A stretch of DNA of 35,289 nucleotides from Candidatus Altarchaeales archaeon (GTDB lineage Archaea; Altiarchaeota; Altiarchaeia; IMC4; QMZM01). Shown one piece after another: positions 1 through 6,435 of the stretch; the first letter of the stretch is position 1; every line of letters begins with the position of its first letter. The notes under the pieces were generated by a model that saw only the letters and a list, made by a program, of their open reading frames with translations, did no database searches and was not told the DNA's origin. The stretch is taken from contig JAHEXG010000008.1 of NCBI GenBank assembly GCA_023252215.1, positions 1 to 35,289 of the forward strand, in the 5' to 3' direction. The position numbers and the translations under genes were made by a program.

Positions 1-2
1 TT

Positions 3-440
3 GAACGAACAGTCATGTTCCGTATACAGCAAGAATTTAATTCAAATTTTAAAAAGTGGTTTGGGATGCTTATAGACGACCCCACTAAAGAAGCAGAAAT
101 AAATGAAGAATTTACCCCGTTAATAAGACAAGATAGTGAAGATCAAGAAACAGACTTCCTTAGCGGTGGTGAAAAGACAAGCGTTGCCTTAGCATATCGA
201 CTTTCGCTCAATAGGATAGTAAAAAATATCTCAAAAGGAATGAATTCAAACTTATTGATACTTGATGAGCCCACAGATGGTTTCAGTAAGGAACAATTAT
301 TTAAAATGCGAGATATATTACAGGACCTGAACTGTCCTCAAACAATTATAGTTTCTCACGAGAAGGAACTAAGGGCGTTTGCGCAGAATGTTTTTGAAGT
401 AAAGAAGAGAATGAACGAATCAGTAATAATTCCTCAATAG
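3..440 (+). CDS. Rad50/SMC-like ATPase, C-terminal fragment cut by window edge
   Basis: The reading frame is open from base 3, so the gene starts left of the window; the first internal ATG (15) is probably not the start. About 145 residues are visible. They carry the C-terminal half of an ABC-type ATP-binding cassette: the signature FLSGGEKTSVALAYRLSLN, the Walker B with catalytic acid LLILDEPTDGFS, and the switch histidine in TIIVSHEKEL. This order is that of the C-terminal lobe of Rad50, SbcC and SMC-like proteins, which pair with the N-terminal Walker A lobe across a coiled coil and act on DNA ends. The next gene starts 61 bases later on the same strand. Base composition is AT-rich compared with the housekeeping genes further right, which fits an acquired island. 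It could be a defence-associated SMC-like ATPase rather than cellular Rad50; the missing N-terminus prevents a choice. Confidence 0.85.
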   Translation, partial: ERTVMFRIQQEFNSNFKKWFGMLIDDPTKEAEINEEFTPLIRQDSEDQETDFLSGGEKTSVALAYRLSLNRIVKNISKGMNSNLLILDEPTDGFSKEQLFKMRDILQDLNCPQTIIVSHEKELRAFAQNVFEVKKRMNESVIIPQ

Positions 441-501
441 ATAGGATATATGAAATAGCGGCGTTTCTAATCGATTTCTTAATAAGGCGGAAAACGATAA
501 A

Positions 502-990
502 ATGGATCGCTTTGTATCTGAAGAATTAGCCACTTTTGAAGACCCAAATGGAGGTTCTGGAGGTTACCAGCTAATCGAAAGAATACTTGCTTTGAGTGTA
601 TCAAAACTGTGGAAAGAGGCAAAGGAAGAATGGATTCACATAGATACATATTTTGCCGAGACATTGTCAGAAAGGAAAGCATGCACGTGTGGTCATTATC
701 CGATAAAAGAAATCTGCATAATTAAGAATATAAAGAATGAAAACGAGGCCATTGTCGGCAATTGTTGTATCCTAAGGTTTACCGAACAAGTTGATAAAAA
801 AGTGTTTAAGGCATTGTCTGAAAGAAGAATAAATCAAGCATTGATTAGTCTGGCATATAAAGATAATAAAATCAATTACAGGGAGAAAAATTTTCTACTT
901 GATGTCTGGAGGAAAAAGAGAATGACTTTAAAACAGAAATCATGGTTTAATAGTCTAAAGAATAGAATTTTTAGGGAATACATAAAATAG
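502..990 (+). CDS. Hypothetical protein with CxCG metal-site-like motif
   Basis: A 162-residue protein not assigned to a named family. The centre has ACTCGHYPIKEICIIKN followed about 20 residues later by VGNCCILRF. This gives two or more Cys pairs and a His in a pattern like a small zinc ribbon; similar CxCG...GxxC blocks occur in uncharacterised proteins of phage and accessory regions. The C-terminal third is basic and helical (many Lys/Arg, ending near WFNSLKNRIFREYIK), suggesting nucleic-acid contact. It follows the Rad50/SMC-like gene on the same strand and is probably co-transcribed. An attC-like palindrome lies 134 bases after its stop. The start at 502 is the first ATG after an AT-rich gap; only a weak purine stretch precedes it. 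Function unknown. Confidence 0.7.
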   Translation: MDRFVSEELATFEDPNGGSGGYQLIERILALSVSKLWKEAKEEWIHIDTYFAETLSERKACTCGHYPIKEICIIKNIKNENEAIVGNCCILRFTEQVDKKVFKALSERRINQALISLAYKDNKINYREKNFLLDVWRKKRMTLKQKSWFNSLKNRIFREYIK

Positions 991-1017
991 TGATTTTCTC
1001 TTCAGCGCACGGCCCCC

Positions 1018-1301
1018 CAACCCTAATTTTTGACGGAACTGGGGCAACAACACGGACGACCGGACGGGGGCGCATTTCCGAACTTCTCGTCGCCTCGCTG
1101 CGGCTCCTCGACCCTGATGGGGCGCATAACAGGCTTTTTACGGTTCGCTCCCTTCGGTCGCTCAGCCCAAATTAGCCCTTCGGGCTAACTTCGTAAAAAG
1201 CCGGACGTTATACGCAATTCGGAAACCCGGCCTCTTAGGGATACGTTGTAGCCTCAGTTCACGGACGAACGAATTTAGTTAAACGAGGGGGCGGGGGCGT
1301 C
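1018..1301. repeat. Composite repeat A: attC-like palindrome with flanking inverted arms
   Basis: This fills the gene-free stretch 991-1334. Three parts are visible. The left arm (about 1018-1123) matches the left arm of repeat B (about 4207-4311) in the same orientation, for example 1036-1051 against 4225-4240. The centre, 1124-1213, is a palindrome: GCATAAC (1124-1130), stem GGCTTTTTACG (1132-1142), stem CGTAAAAAGCC (1192-1202), GTTATAC (1207-1213), with an inner hairpin TTAGCCC-TTC-GGGCTAA (1172-1188). The right arm (about 1214-1301) is the reverse complement of left-arm sequence: 1245-1260 matches 4225-4240 inverted at 15 of 16 bases, and 1286-1301 matches 4198-4213 inverted at 15 of 16. 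The AAC...GTT box geometry resembles integron attC sites. A 61-codon reading frame inside it (990-1175) is repeat sequence, not a gene. Confidence 0.75.
1124..1213 (+). other. attC-like palindromic site A
   Basis: The 90-base palindrome has outer 7-base boxes ending in AAC (left) and starting with GTT (right), asymmetric spacers between the outer boxes and the 11-bp inner stem (1 base against 4), and a structured variable centre. Integron attC sites have this layout: an RYYYAAC box, a GTTRRRY box, extrahelical bases and a variable loop. Here the boxes are GCATAAC and GTTATAC, each deviating at one position from the strict consensus. No tyrosine integrase gene lies in the window. Resemblance is by eye; covariance-model scoring would decide. 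Confidence 0.5.
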
Positions 1302-1334
1302 ACGACGGACGACGCCTAACGAATATCGAGATAA

Positions 1335-2762
1335 TTAAACCCCACCTATTTTCCCTTTGAGTAAGGCAAATGCTATATTAAGACATTTATCAGCATCATT
1401 TTTTGTGATTTCTTTTTTGCTATTATGCGCTATGCTGTCTCTTTTCTTTTTCAATTCCTCGAAAGACCCATAGTCCTTGTCCTCCAATTTACCTGCTAAA
1501 TTAAGTATTTCAAGGGCATAATCAATGCTTCTATGTTGTAACTTTTCTTTCCTCTTATTTGTTGCTTTTTTTTCATTCAATAACTCCCCCAATTGCTCAG
1601 ATAAATATCCTTCAATTATGAGCCAACTCATGAATAGCGATTGTAGGTATTCTGAATGTCTAAAATGAGTATATGCTTCAAGAAGAAAGAGTAAGGAGTT
1701 ATCAAAAGCCGGATCTACCTTCTCTGTTTGTTGAATAATCGCTTTTAGCTTATTGTGAGGTATTTTAGAGCGTTTTAACGCTATATCCACAGGACCCATA
1801 TCCCATTTCTCCATCCCAAGATCGGTCCGCAATGTGGGTTGTCCACTCCAAGATTGACCTTTAATTTCCCATGTGTCACTGATTGTAAGGTTCTCTAACT
1901 CAGAGTCTCGTATAGTCTCGGTGGAAATGTCGTTAAACAGTAAAACCGCCATTATTTTATTGAGAATTTTCTTGGATGTTTCTTTATCATCCAAAACTAC
2001 ACCTATAAAGCCATCAACATTTACGATTACCTTCGCCCCGTTGTAGTCGACATCAAAAGATTTTTTGCAGTATTTTAAATAGCCGCCCACACCCATTTTC
2101 TCTCGGAAAGTTAACTGTGGAATTTCATCTATCCAAATTGGGGGGTAGAAATAAGTGCCAAAGCCCTGAACGGAGTTCTCTGTTGATTTTGGTTTCTGCT
2201 CTTTTTTAAATAACTCAGTTCTTTCCTTAGCTTCTTTAATAAGTCCATCAACAAAGGAAGATGCGTTTCTCTTCGTTATATCTCCCTTAATTAAACGAGC
2301 AAAACCGTGATTTTTTGTAATAGCCAGACCAAAAGAGTCTTGGGGGTTTTCATCGTGTTTTACGAACACATCCCCCTTTACTATTTTTACGATTTGTAGA
2401 AAAAATCCTTCTATAATTTTTCCATAGGTTTGATCCTGGTCTACAATGAGAAATTGCCCCTTATCTTCATCACTTAATTCTTTTTGCCATCTTCCTTCTT
2501 TCAATATTTCCTCGAAATGAGGGATAGCATCATAAATAGGTACTGCTTTATGGATTACAAAGTTCAAGTCATCCTCCCAAGTAAAGTGTGTTATTATTAT
2601 AACTTGATAAGTAGGATCTGTAAAGGATATAACCTCAATTTGACAGGGCGATAAGAAATTCCAAGAATTGCCTATTCTCTTCTGTTCTCCCTCTGAAAGT
2701 TTTTGATACTCATCTCTAAATAAAGAGATTACCTCTTCAAACCAATCTTTGATATTATCCAT
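1335..2762 (-). CDS. HEPN-domain protein of the AlbA/HEPN accessory pair
   Basis: A 475-residue protein. The last 110 residues look like a HEPN domain of the ApeA/RiboL type: a helical stretch from about residue 365 (LLFLLEAYTHFRHSEYLQSL), then KKKRDSIAHNSKK with the Rx4H motif at R441 and H446, and a closing helix. HEPN domains of this type are often metal-independent RNases in toxin-antitoxin, abortive-infection and CRISPR systems. The N-terminal 350 residues are mixed alpha/beta and not recognised. The gene is second in a minus-strand pair, starting 10 bases after the stop of the AlbA-type gene, so the two are almost surely co-expressed. It is clearly AT-rich against the window average. 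ATG at 2762 follows directly on the upstream stop; no strong ribosome site is seen. RNase activity is inferred from the motif alone. Confidence 0.7.
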   Translation of the reverse strand: MDNIKDWFEEVISLFRDEYQKLSEGEQKRIGNSWNFLSPCQIEVISFTDPTYQVIIITHFTWEDDLNFVIHKAVPIYDAIPHFEEILKEGRWQKELSDEDKGQFLIVDQDQTYGKIIEGFFLQIVKIVKGDVFVKHDENPQDSFGLAITKNHGFARLIKGDITKRNASSFVDGLIKEAKERTELFKKEQKPKSTENSVQGFGTYFYPPIWIDEIPQLTFREKMGVGGYLKYCKKSFDVDYNGAKVIVNVDGFIGVVLDDKETSKKILNKIMAVLLFNDISTETIRDSELENLTISDTWEIKGQSWSGQPTLRTDLGMEKWDMGPVDIALKRSKIPHNKLKAIIQQTEKVDPAFDNSLLFLLEAYTHFRHSEYLQSLFMSWLIIEGYLSEQLGELLNEKKATNKRKEKLQHRSIDYALEILNLAGKLEDKDYGSFEELKKKRDSIAHNSKKEITKNDADKCLNIAFALLKGKIGGV

Positions 2763-2772
2763 TATCCGTGTA

Positions 2773-4131
2773 TCACTGATCAGTAATTTCCCATCGTCCC
2801 CCTTTGGCTGGACCGATCCGTCTTATTATGCCTTTCTTCTTTAGCTTTGCCAGGTTATCCTCTGTTTTTCTTTGGGATATACCCACTTGTTCGGCTATCT
2901 CCCTTGCGGAAATATCCTCTTGTTTCCGGATCAGTTCTATTATCTTTTGCTGGTTTGGGGTCAGTTTTCCTCCGACCTTTTCTCCGACCTTTTCTCCGAC
3001 CTTTTCTCCGACCCTTTCAGGGACATAGTCCTCTGGAGCTTTTCTTTTGAACGTTGTTATGAATATGCCTGCGACCTCTTCGAAGGTTGTCTGTGGAGCT
3101 TTGGCTAAGATCAGTTCTATCCCGCGCCCCCATTTCTCGACCAGGTGTATCTTGTTGAACATGTCGGCTATCAGTTCGTTTCTTCTCTTGGAAACGCGCT
3201 TTGTCGTGATGTCTTTGATCGTAAGCCCACCGTATAGTCCTCCCGGGCTTCTTATTTCCAGGCGGTCGCGGAATATTGCAATGTTTACTGAGTCGTATTC
3301 GTGGTAGTCGCGGTGGCAGAATGCGTTTATTATGGCCTCTCTGAATGCGTCTTTGTCTATTTCCGGCATGTCCACGCGGTATAATCCTTCCAGTCTCATG
3401 CCGACGTTTATGTGTTCCAGCACATATTTCTGGGCAGTCTCGATCAAAGTGAATATATCCCCTGAATAGTCCTGCATGTCTATTGGAAAAGACGTATCCT
3501 TTGTGCCGAAGACCGCGCATCTTAGGCGGGCGTTTGGAAAGAACTTTTTAGGGTTTTTACCGAACAGTATCACAGCGGCATTCAAAATCTTTCTGTCGGA
3601 TAATAAGCCAAGCTTTTGAAGGGAGTTCTCAATCGTGTCAAATTTTAGACCCGCTTCTTTAAGGAACTTTCTAAGCTTCATCGGACTTATGTCCGCAAAA
3701 CCTGCCTTCTCGCATACGGCAGTATCCCAACGCAGCTTGTCCTTATTCTTATTAAGGATTATTTCTTCTATCTCCTTGGCCGAAAGCTGCCGATCCTCGT
3801 CAGCTACACGGATATATGCTCGACCATATGCATAATACGGCTTGTTGTTTCCTGAGAACTCGACCTTAATACAAATCTTACCATCTATATCCTCTTTAGA
3901 TATCTTGGGATAGATTCTCGGCTCAACGTTCTCCGAAATCGCCTGAGACACATCCCGTAAAGTCCTCTCCCCGACATCTTGGCCTAAGGCTTTGCCGTCG
4001 TTCCTTACACCAAAGTATAGAACACCTTTTCCGTGCTTGTTCAGCATCGAAGCTATTGAGATCACACCCTCCCGCAGTTCAGACGTGGACTTCTTAAGCT
4101 CCAAAGTCTCGGTCTCGGAAAGAACGGCCAT
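2773..4131 (-). CDS. AlbA_2/Schlafen-type ATPase-domain transcriptional regulator
   Basis: Predicted regulator of the COG2865 type, 452 residues from ATG 4131. The N-terminus has the AlbA_2/Schlafen fold signature (ETETLELKKSTSEL, then GKGVLYFGVRNDGKALG). The centre resembles the GHKL-like domain of this family (AIINAFCHRDYHEYDSVNIA, then a Gly-rich segment ending EKWGRGIELI). The C-terminus is a winged helix (ISAREIAEQVGISQRKTEDNLAKL). A VGEK tetrapeptide repeat encoded by 12-bp DNA repeats links the last two domains. The frame stays open up to 4239, but bases beyond about 4197 belong to repeat B, so those residues are unlikely to be conserved protein; TTG 4170 is an alternative start. The HEPN gene follows by 10 bases. 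In this family the AlbA domain is linked to nucleic-acid binding or cleavage; a defence role here is inference. Confidence 0.8.
   Translation of the reverse strand: MAVLSETETLELKKSTSELREGVISIASMLNKHGKGVLYFGVRNDGKALGQDVGERTLRDVSQAISENVEPRIYPKISKEDIDGKICIKVEFSGNNKPYYAYGRAYIRVADEDRQLSAKEIEEIILNKNKDKLRWDTAVCEKAGFADISPMKLRKFLKEAGLKFDTIENSLQKLGLLSDRKILNAAVILFGKNPKKFFPNARLRCAVFGTKDTSFPIDMQDYSGDIFTLIETAQKYVLEHINVGMRLEGLYRVDMPEIDKDAFREAIINAFCHRDYHEYDSVNIAIFRDRLEIRSPGGLYGGLTIKDITTKRVSKRRNELIADMFNKIHLVEKWGRGIELILAKAPQTTFEEVAGIFITTFKRKAPEDYVPERVGEKVGEKVGEKVGGKLTPNQQKIIELIRKQEDISAREIAEQVGISQRKTEDNLAKLKKKGIIRRIGPAKGGRWEITDQ
2966..3013 (-). repeat. 12-bp tandem repeat encoding VGEK linker
   Basis: Three perfect 12-base units (2978-2989, 2990-3001, 3002-3013 on plus, TTTTCTCCGACC) are followed by one degenerate unit. 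Read on minus they encode VGEK repeats between the ATPase-like and winged-helix domains. The in-frame unit length means copy-number change alters linker length without a frameshift. Confidence 0.9.
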
Positions 4132-4197
4132 TATGATATTTATTGCGTCTTGACGGTTTATATCCTCCAACAGAGTGATGGAAAAGTAAACGTTGCG

Positions 4198-4398
4198 GAC
4201 GCCCCCACCCCCTAATTTATGACGGAACTGAGGCAACAACCCAACGACGCCGAACGTCGGCCGCGTTTTTGAACTTCTCGTCGCCTGCGGGCTCCTCGAC
4301 CCTGAGGGGGCGCATAACAGGCTTTTTTACGGCTCGTTCGCTTCGCTCACTCGGCCCAAATGCCCTTCGGGCACTTCGTAAAAAGCCGGACGTTATCA
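4198..4398. repeat. Composite repeat B: left arm plus attC-like palindrome
   Basis: This fills most of the gene-free stretch 4132-4472. Bases 4207-4398 repeat the left arm and palindrome of repeat A (1018-1213) in the same orientation, with the best blocks at 4225-4240, around 4271-4318 and 4377-4396. Bases 4198-4213 and 4225-4240 also match the right arm of repeat A inverted. There is no right arm here: sequence after 4398 is unrelated to 1214-1301. The segment 1207-4318 is therefore bounded by imperfect inverted repeats of about 110 bp, and the palindromes are direct repeats about 3.19 kb apart. The remainder, 4399-4472, shows nothing beyond an A-rich tract. Confidence 0.75.
4312..4398 (+). 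other. attC-like palindromic site B
   Basis: The same plan as site A: GCATAAC (4312-4318), stem GGCTTTTTTACG (4320-4331), stem CGTAAAAAGCC (4377-4387), GTTATCA (4392-4398). The inner hairpin is TGCCC-TTC-GGGCA (4361-4373), against TTAGCCC-TTC-GGGCTAA in site A. The paired bases changed together, so the stem rather than the sequence appears conserved. Divergence resumes just inside the last box, as expected if recombination occurs at GTT. Confidence 0.5.
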
Positions 4399-4472
4399 GA
4401 ATTATCACTTGGCATTCTTTTGTCCGGGCCGGGTTACATCAAGAAAAATAAAAAAAGAAAAAGACGCGGATC

Positions 4473-5765
4473 TCAGCACGAGCCCGTCGTAGACAGTCCG
4501 CCGGTGGACGCGTTCAGCGTTACGTCGCATCCTTTCAGGCCTGTGTTGTATTTGCAGAGGTTTTGTTTTACGGTTTCTGCGTCTATGGCGCTGAATTCGT
4601 AGCGGTTGTTGGCGAGCCAGGTGGGCGAGGATCCTATGTCCAGGGAGTTGGCTATCTTTATGTCGGTGCTTAGTAGTTCTTTGCCTTTGGTTCCGTTGAC
4701 GCATTTCTCGACTGTTTTAACCGCTACCGTGCTTATTCCGGCCTCGTTTGCGCAGGTGTGCCAGTCGATGCCTTTGACGCCGTTTGTGCTTCTGCAGTTT
4801 ATGTAGTCCAGCCATTCGTCCGGGCTGTATTCTTTTACGCATAGCTGTACTATGTCTTCGTCTACTTCGTATTGGCCGTGCAGGCTGCTGAATGCGCCTC
4901 CTTGTTCGTTCGCTATGTAGTGCACGTCGTAGGTTACGGCGTCTCCGAAGTTGTCAACTGCCTGTTTTAGCGCCGTTATTGCCTGTTTTCCGTAGGGGCA
5001 GTCGCTCATCACAAAGACCTGTATGTCGTTCTTGGTTGCGTTTCTGCATACCAGTTTGTCCTTGCAGCCAGGGTCATTGCAGTCCACTAGGCCGTTTGCG
5101 TCATCGTCTATGCCGTTGTCGCATATCTCGGCCGCAGGGTCGAAAGATGCGCCGATCCTCAGGGACTGGTATTTGCCCGCGGGCTCCAGGTAGTCTTGTA
5201 TCTGTGAATAGTTTTTGGCGTTCTTGACGTCGTCTGAGAACATTATCGCAGGCAGGTATTTTATCTGGGCGTCGGCGTATAGTTTCTTTCCTTCCGTTGT
5301 TCCGTAGTCTATGTTTGTCGTGGTCAGGCCGGGGAAAACGCCGGACAACTGGGTTATTACGTCGTTTACAAAGACGCATTCGGTGCAGCGCTTGTCGTTC
5401 AGTACGACGACGCTCACCTTCTGAGTCGAATCTGTAAAGAGAGTTGTGGGTGGAAGTGTCTGCGCCGTAGTTATCACAGTTATTGGAGATGTGTTGTTCG
5501 AGGAATCGTTGTATACTATCAGCCCTGTAACCTTGTTCAGGGAAGAGATCTTTCCTCCTAGGACGTTGATCTGGGCGATGGAGTAGACATTCAGGAGCAG
5601 GACCGCCACGGCAAGACCGATTACTAGGTATTGCATGGTATTCTTCGGCGTTTCTTCCATGTCTTTTCCGCGGGTAGCTTCTTCCACGACAGAATCAAAG
5701 CTGTTGTCGCTCTCAATCAAAGCATCTTTTGTATCTTTATCTGTGTTTTTTGTTTCTTCATCCAT
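4473..5765 (-). CDS. Membrane-anchored protein with two thioredoxin-like domains and a Ca-binding-like insert
   Basis: A 430-residue protein. The acidic N-terminus (about 1-42) is cytosolic, followed by one membrane helix (about 45-65, YLVIGLAVAVLLLNVYSIAQI), so the rest should face outward. The first thioredoxin-like domain has a CTEC site in VVLNDKRCTECVFV. Then comes ICDNGIDDDANGLVDCNDPGC, the Asp-rich Cys-flanked loop common in secreted proteins and read as a Ca-binding segment. The second thioredoxin-like domain has SDCPYGKQA, where the second Cys of CxxC is Gly, and HGQYEVDEDIVQLC, reminiscent of the GILT thiol-reductase family. Further Cys residues (CRSTNGVKGIDWHTC, ending STTGSC) suggest disulfides. 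A likely role is extracytoplasmic thiol exchange. The start is set by GAGGTGAGG nine bases before ATG 5765; a TATA-like box lies at 5796-5806. Confidence 0.75.
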   Translation of the reverse strand: MDEETKNTDKDTKDALIESDNSFDSVVEEATRGKDMEETPKNTMQYLVIGLAVAVLLLNVYSIAQINVLGGKISSLNKVTGLIVYNDSSNNTSPITVITTAQTLPPTTLFTDSTQKVSVVVLNDKRCTECVFVNDVITQLSGVFPGLTTTNIDYGTTEGKKLYADAQIKYLPAIMFSDDVKNAKNYSQIQDYLEPAGKYQSLRIGASFDPAAEICDNGIDDDANGLVDCNDPGCKDKLVCRNATKNDIQVFVMSDCPYGKQAITALKQAVDNFGDAVTYDVHYIANEQGGAFSSLHGQYEVDEDIVQLCVKEYSPDEWLDYINCRSTNGVKGIDWHTCANEAGISTVAVKTVEKCVNGTKGKELLSTDIKIANSLDIGSSPTWLANNRYEFSAIDAETVKQNLCKYNTGLKGCDVTLNASTGGLSTTGSC

Positions 5766-5795
5766 TTTTCAGGCCTCACCTCGACCAAATAAGAA

Positions 5796-5806
5796 TATAT
5801 TATACA
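5796..5806 (-). promoter_or_regulatory. TATA-like box for the thioredoxin-domain gene
   Basis: Read on minus the sequence is TATAATATATT, 31-41 bases before ATG 5765, which would leave a short leader carrying the Shine-Dalgarno GAGGTGAGG. By eye only. Confidence 0.4.
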
Positions 5807-5890
5807 TTTGCTGCAAAAAAGCCATATAGTTTAGGAATGTAGAGGAATTAGAGGAATATGTGCAGAAGTAGAATATAGAATGCAACAACA

Positions 5891-6364
5891 TCAGACTCCG
5901 AAAAGCCGGGGTATGGTCTGGCCCAGGAAATTGCTGGCCACGAGCACTGTAACGGCCACGGTCAGGTGTTCGGCGGTCTCCCGGAAGGGGCTGGATTTAT
6001 GGTAGATAGCAATGAAATAGCTGAGCAGGCATAGAAGCGCCATGCCGATTATTATGCAGGCAGGAACCGCGTATTGCATGGGCAGGAATAATACCAGGAA
6101 TATGAAGAGCATGGTTATTGCAACCCGGGTCAGAAAATTACTGAAGGTATAGACTTCGGAATGCTTGCATACGGGATACTGCGATTCCCGGTATATGTGT
6201 ATCCCCAGCGAATCAGAGATGTTGTCTGCGAAGGCTATCACAAGCAACGCGGGAATGATGCTCATCTTGGGGTTCACGGCGGATTCCAGGCCGACGATCA
6301 ACGCCAGGCTGGTGATGATCGCAGACGTTGCGCCGAAGGAATATTTGCTTAGGTCCTGCGCCAA
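5891..6364 (-). CDS. VIT/CCC1-like small membrane protein
   Basis: A 157-residue membrane protein with about five hydrophobic helices. The opening KYSFGATSAIITSLALIVGL resembles the first helix of VIT1/CCC1 vacuolar iron and manganese transporters, and ADNISDSLGIHIYRESQ follows the second helix. The usual metal-binding cytosolic helical domain of VIT proteins is absent, so this is a short variant and transport of iron or manganese is only a guess. The frame has an upstream stop 36 bases before and no ATG, so TTG at 6364 is the only common start codon. An AGGTGAT motif lies about 33 bases upstream, too far to serve it well. The MscS-like gene ends 71 bases from it on the same strand. Confidence 0.6.
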   Translation of the reverse strand: MAQDLSKYSFGATSAIITSLALIVGLESAVNPKMSIIPALLVIAFADNISDSLGIHIYRESQYPVCKHSEVYTFSNFLTRVAITMLFIFLVLFLPMQYAVPACIIIGMALLCLLSYFIAIYHKSSPFRETAEHLTVAVTVLVASNFLGQTIPRLFGV

Positions 6365-6435
6365 TGCCGAATCGGTTCCGAAGATTTTCGTATGGTATCA
6401 CCTGTTTAGTAGATATGCTCTTAGGGGGATTAATA

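Noticed and set aside
990-1175. 61-codon plus-strand frame after the CxCG protein
   Set aside because: It lies inside repeat A and its sequence follows the attC-like palindrome; the matching part of repeat B has no equivalent frame conserved.
1279-1320. GTTAAAC and GCCTAAC matching strict attC boxes
   Set aside because: They are in the order GTT...AAC, the reverse of an attC site, with no stem between them.
4132-4239. N-terminal extension of the AlbA-type protein to ATG 4239
   Set aside because: The outer part is repeat B sequence and the family homology starts at the ATG at 4131.
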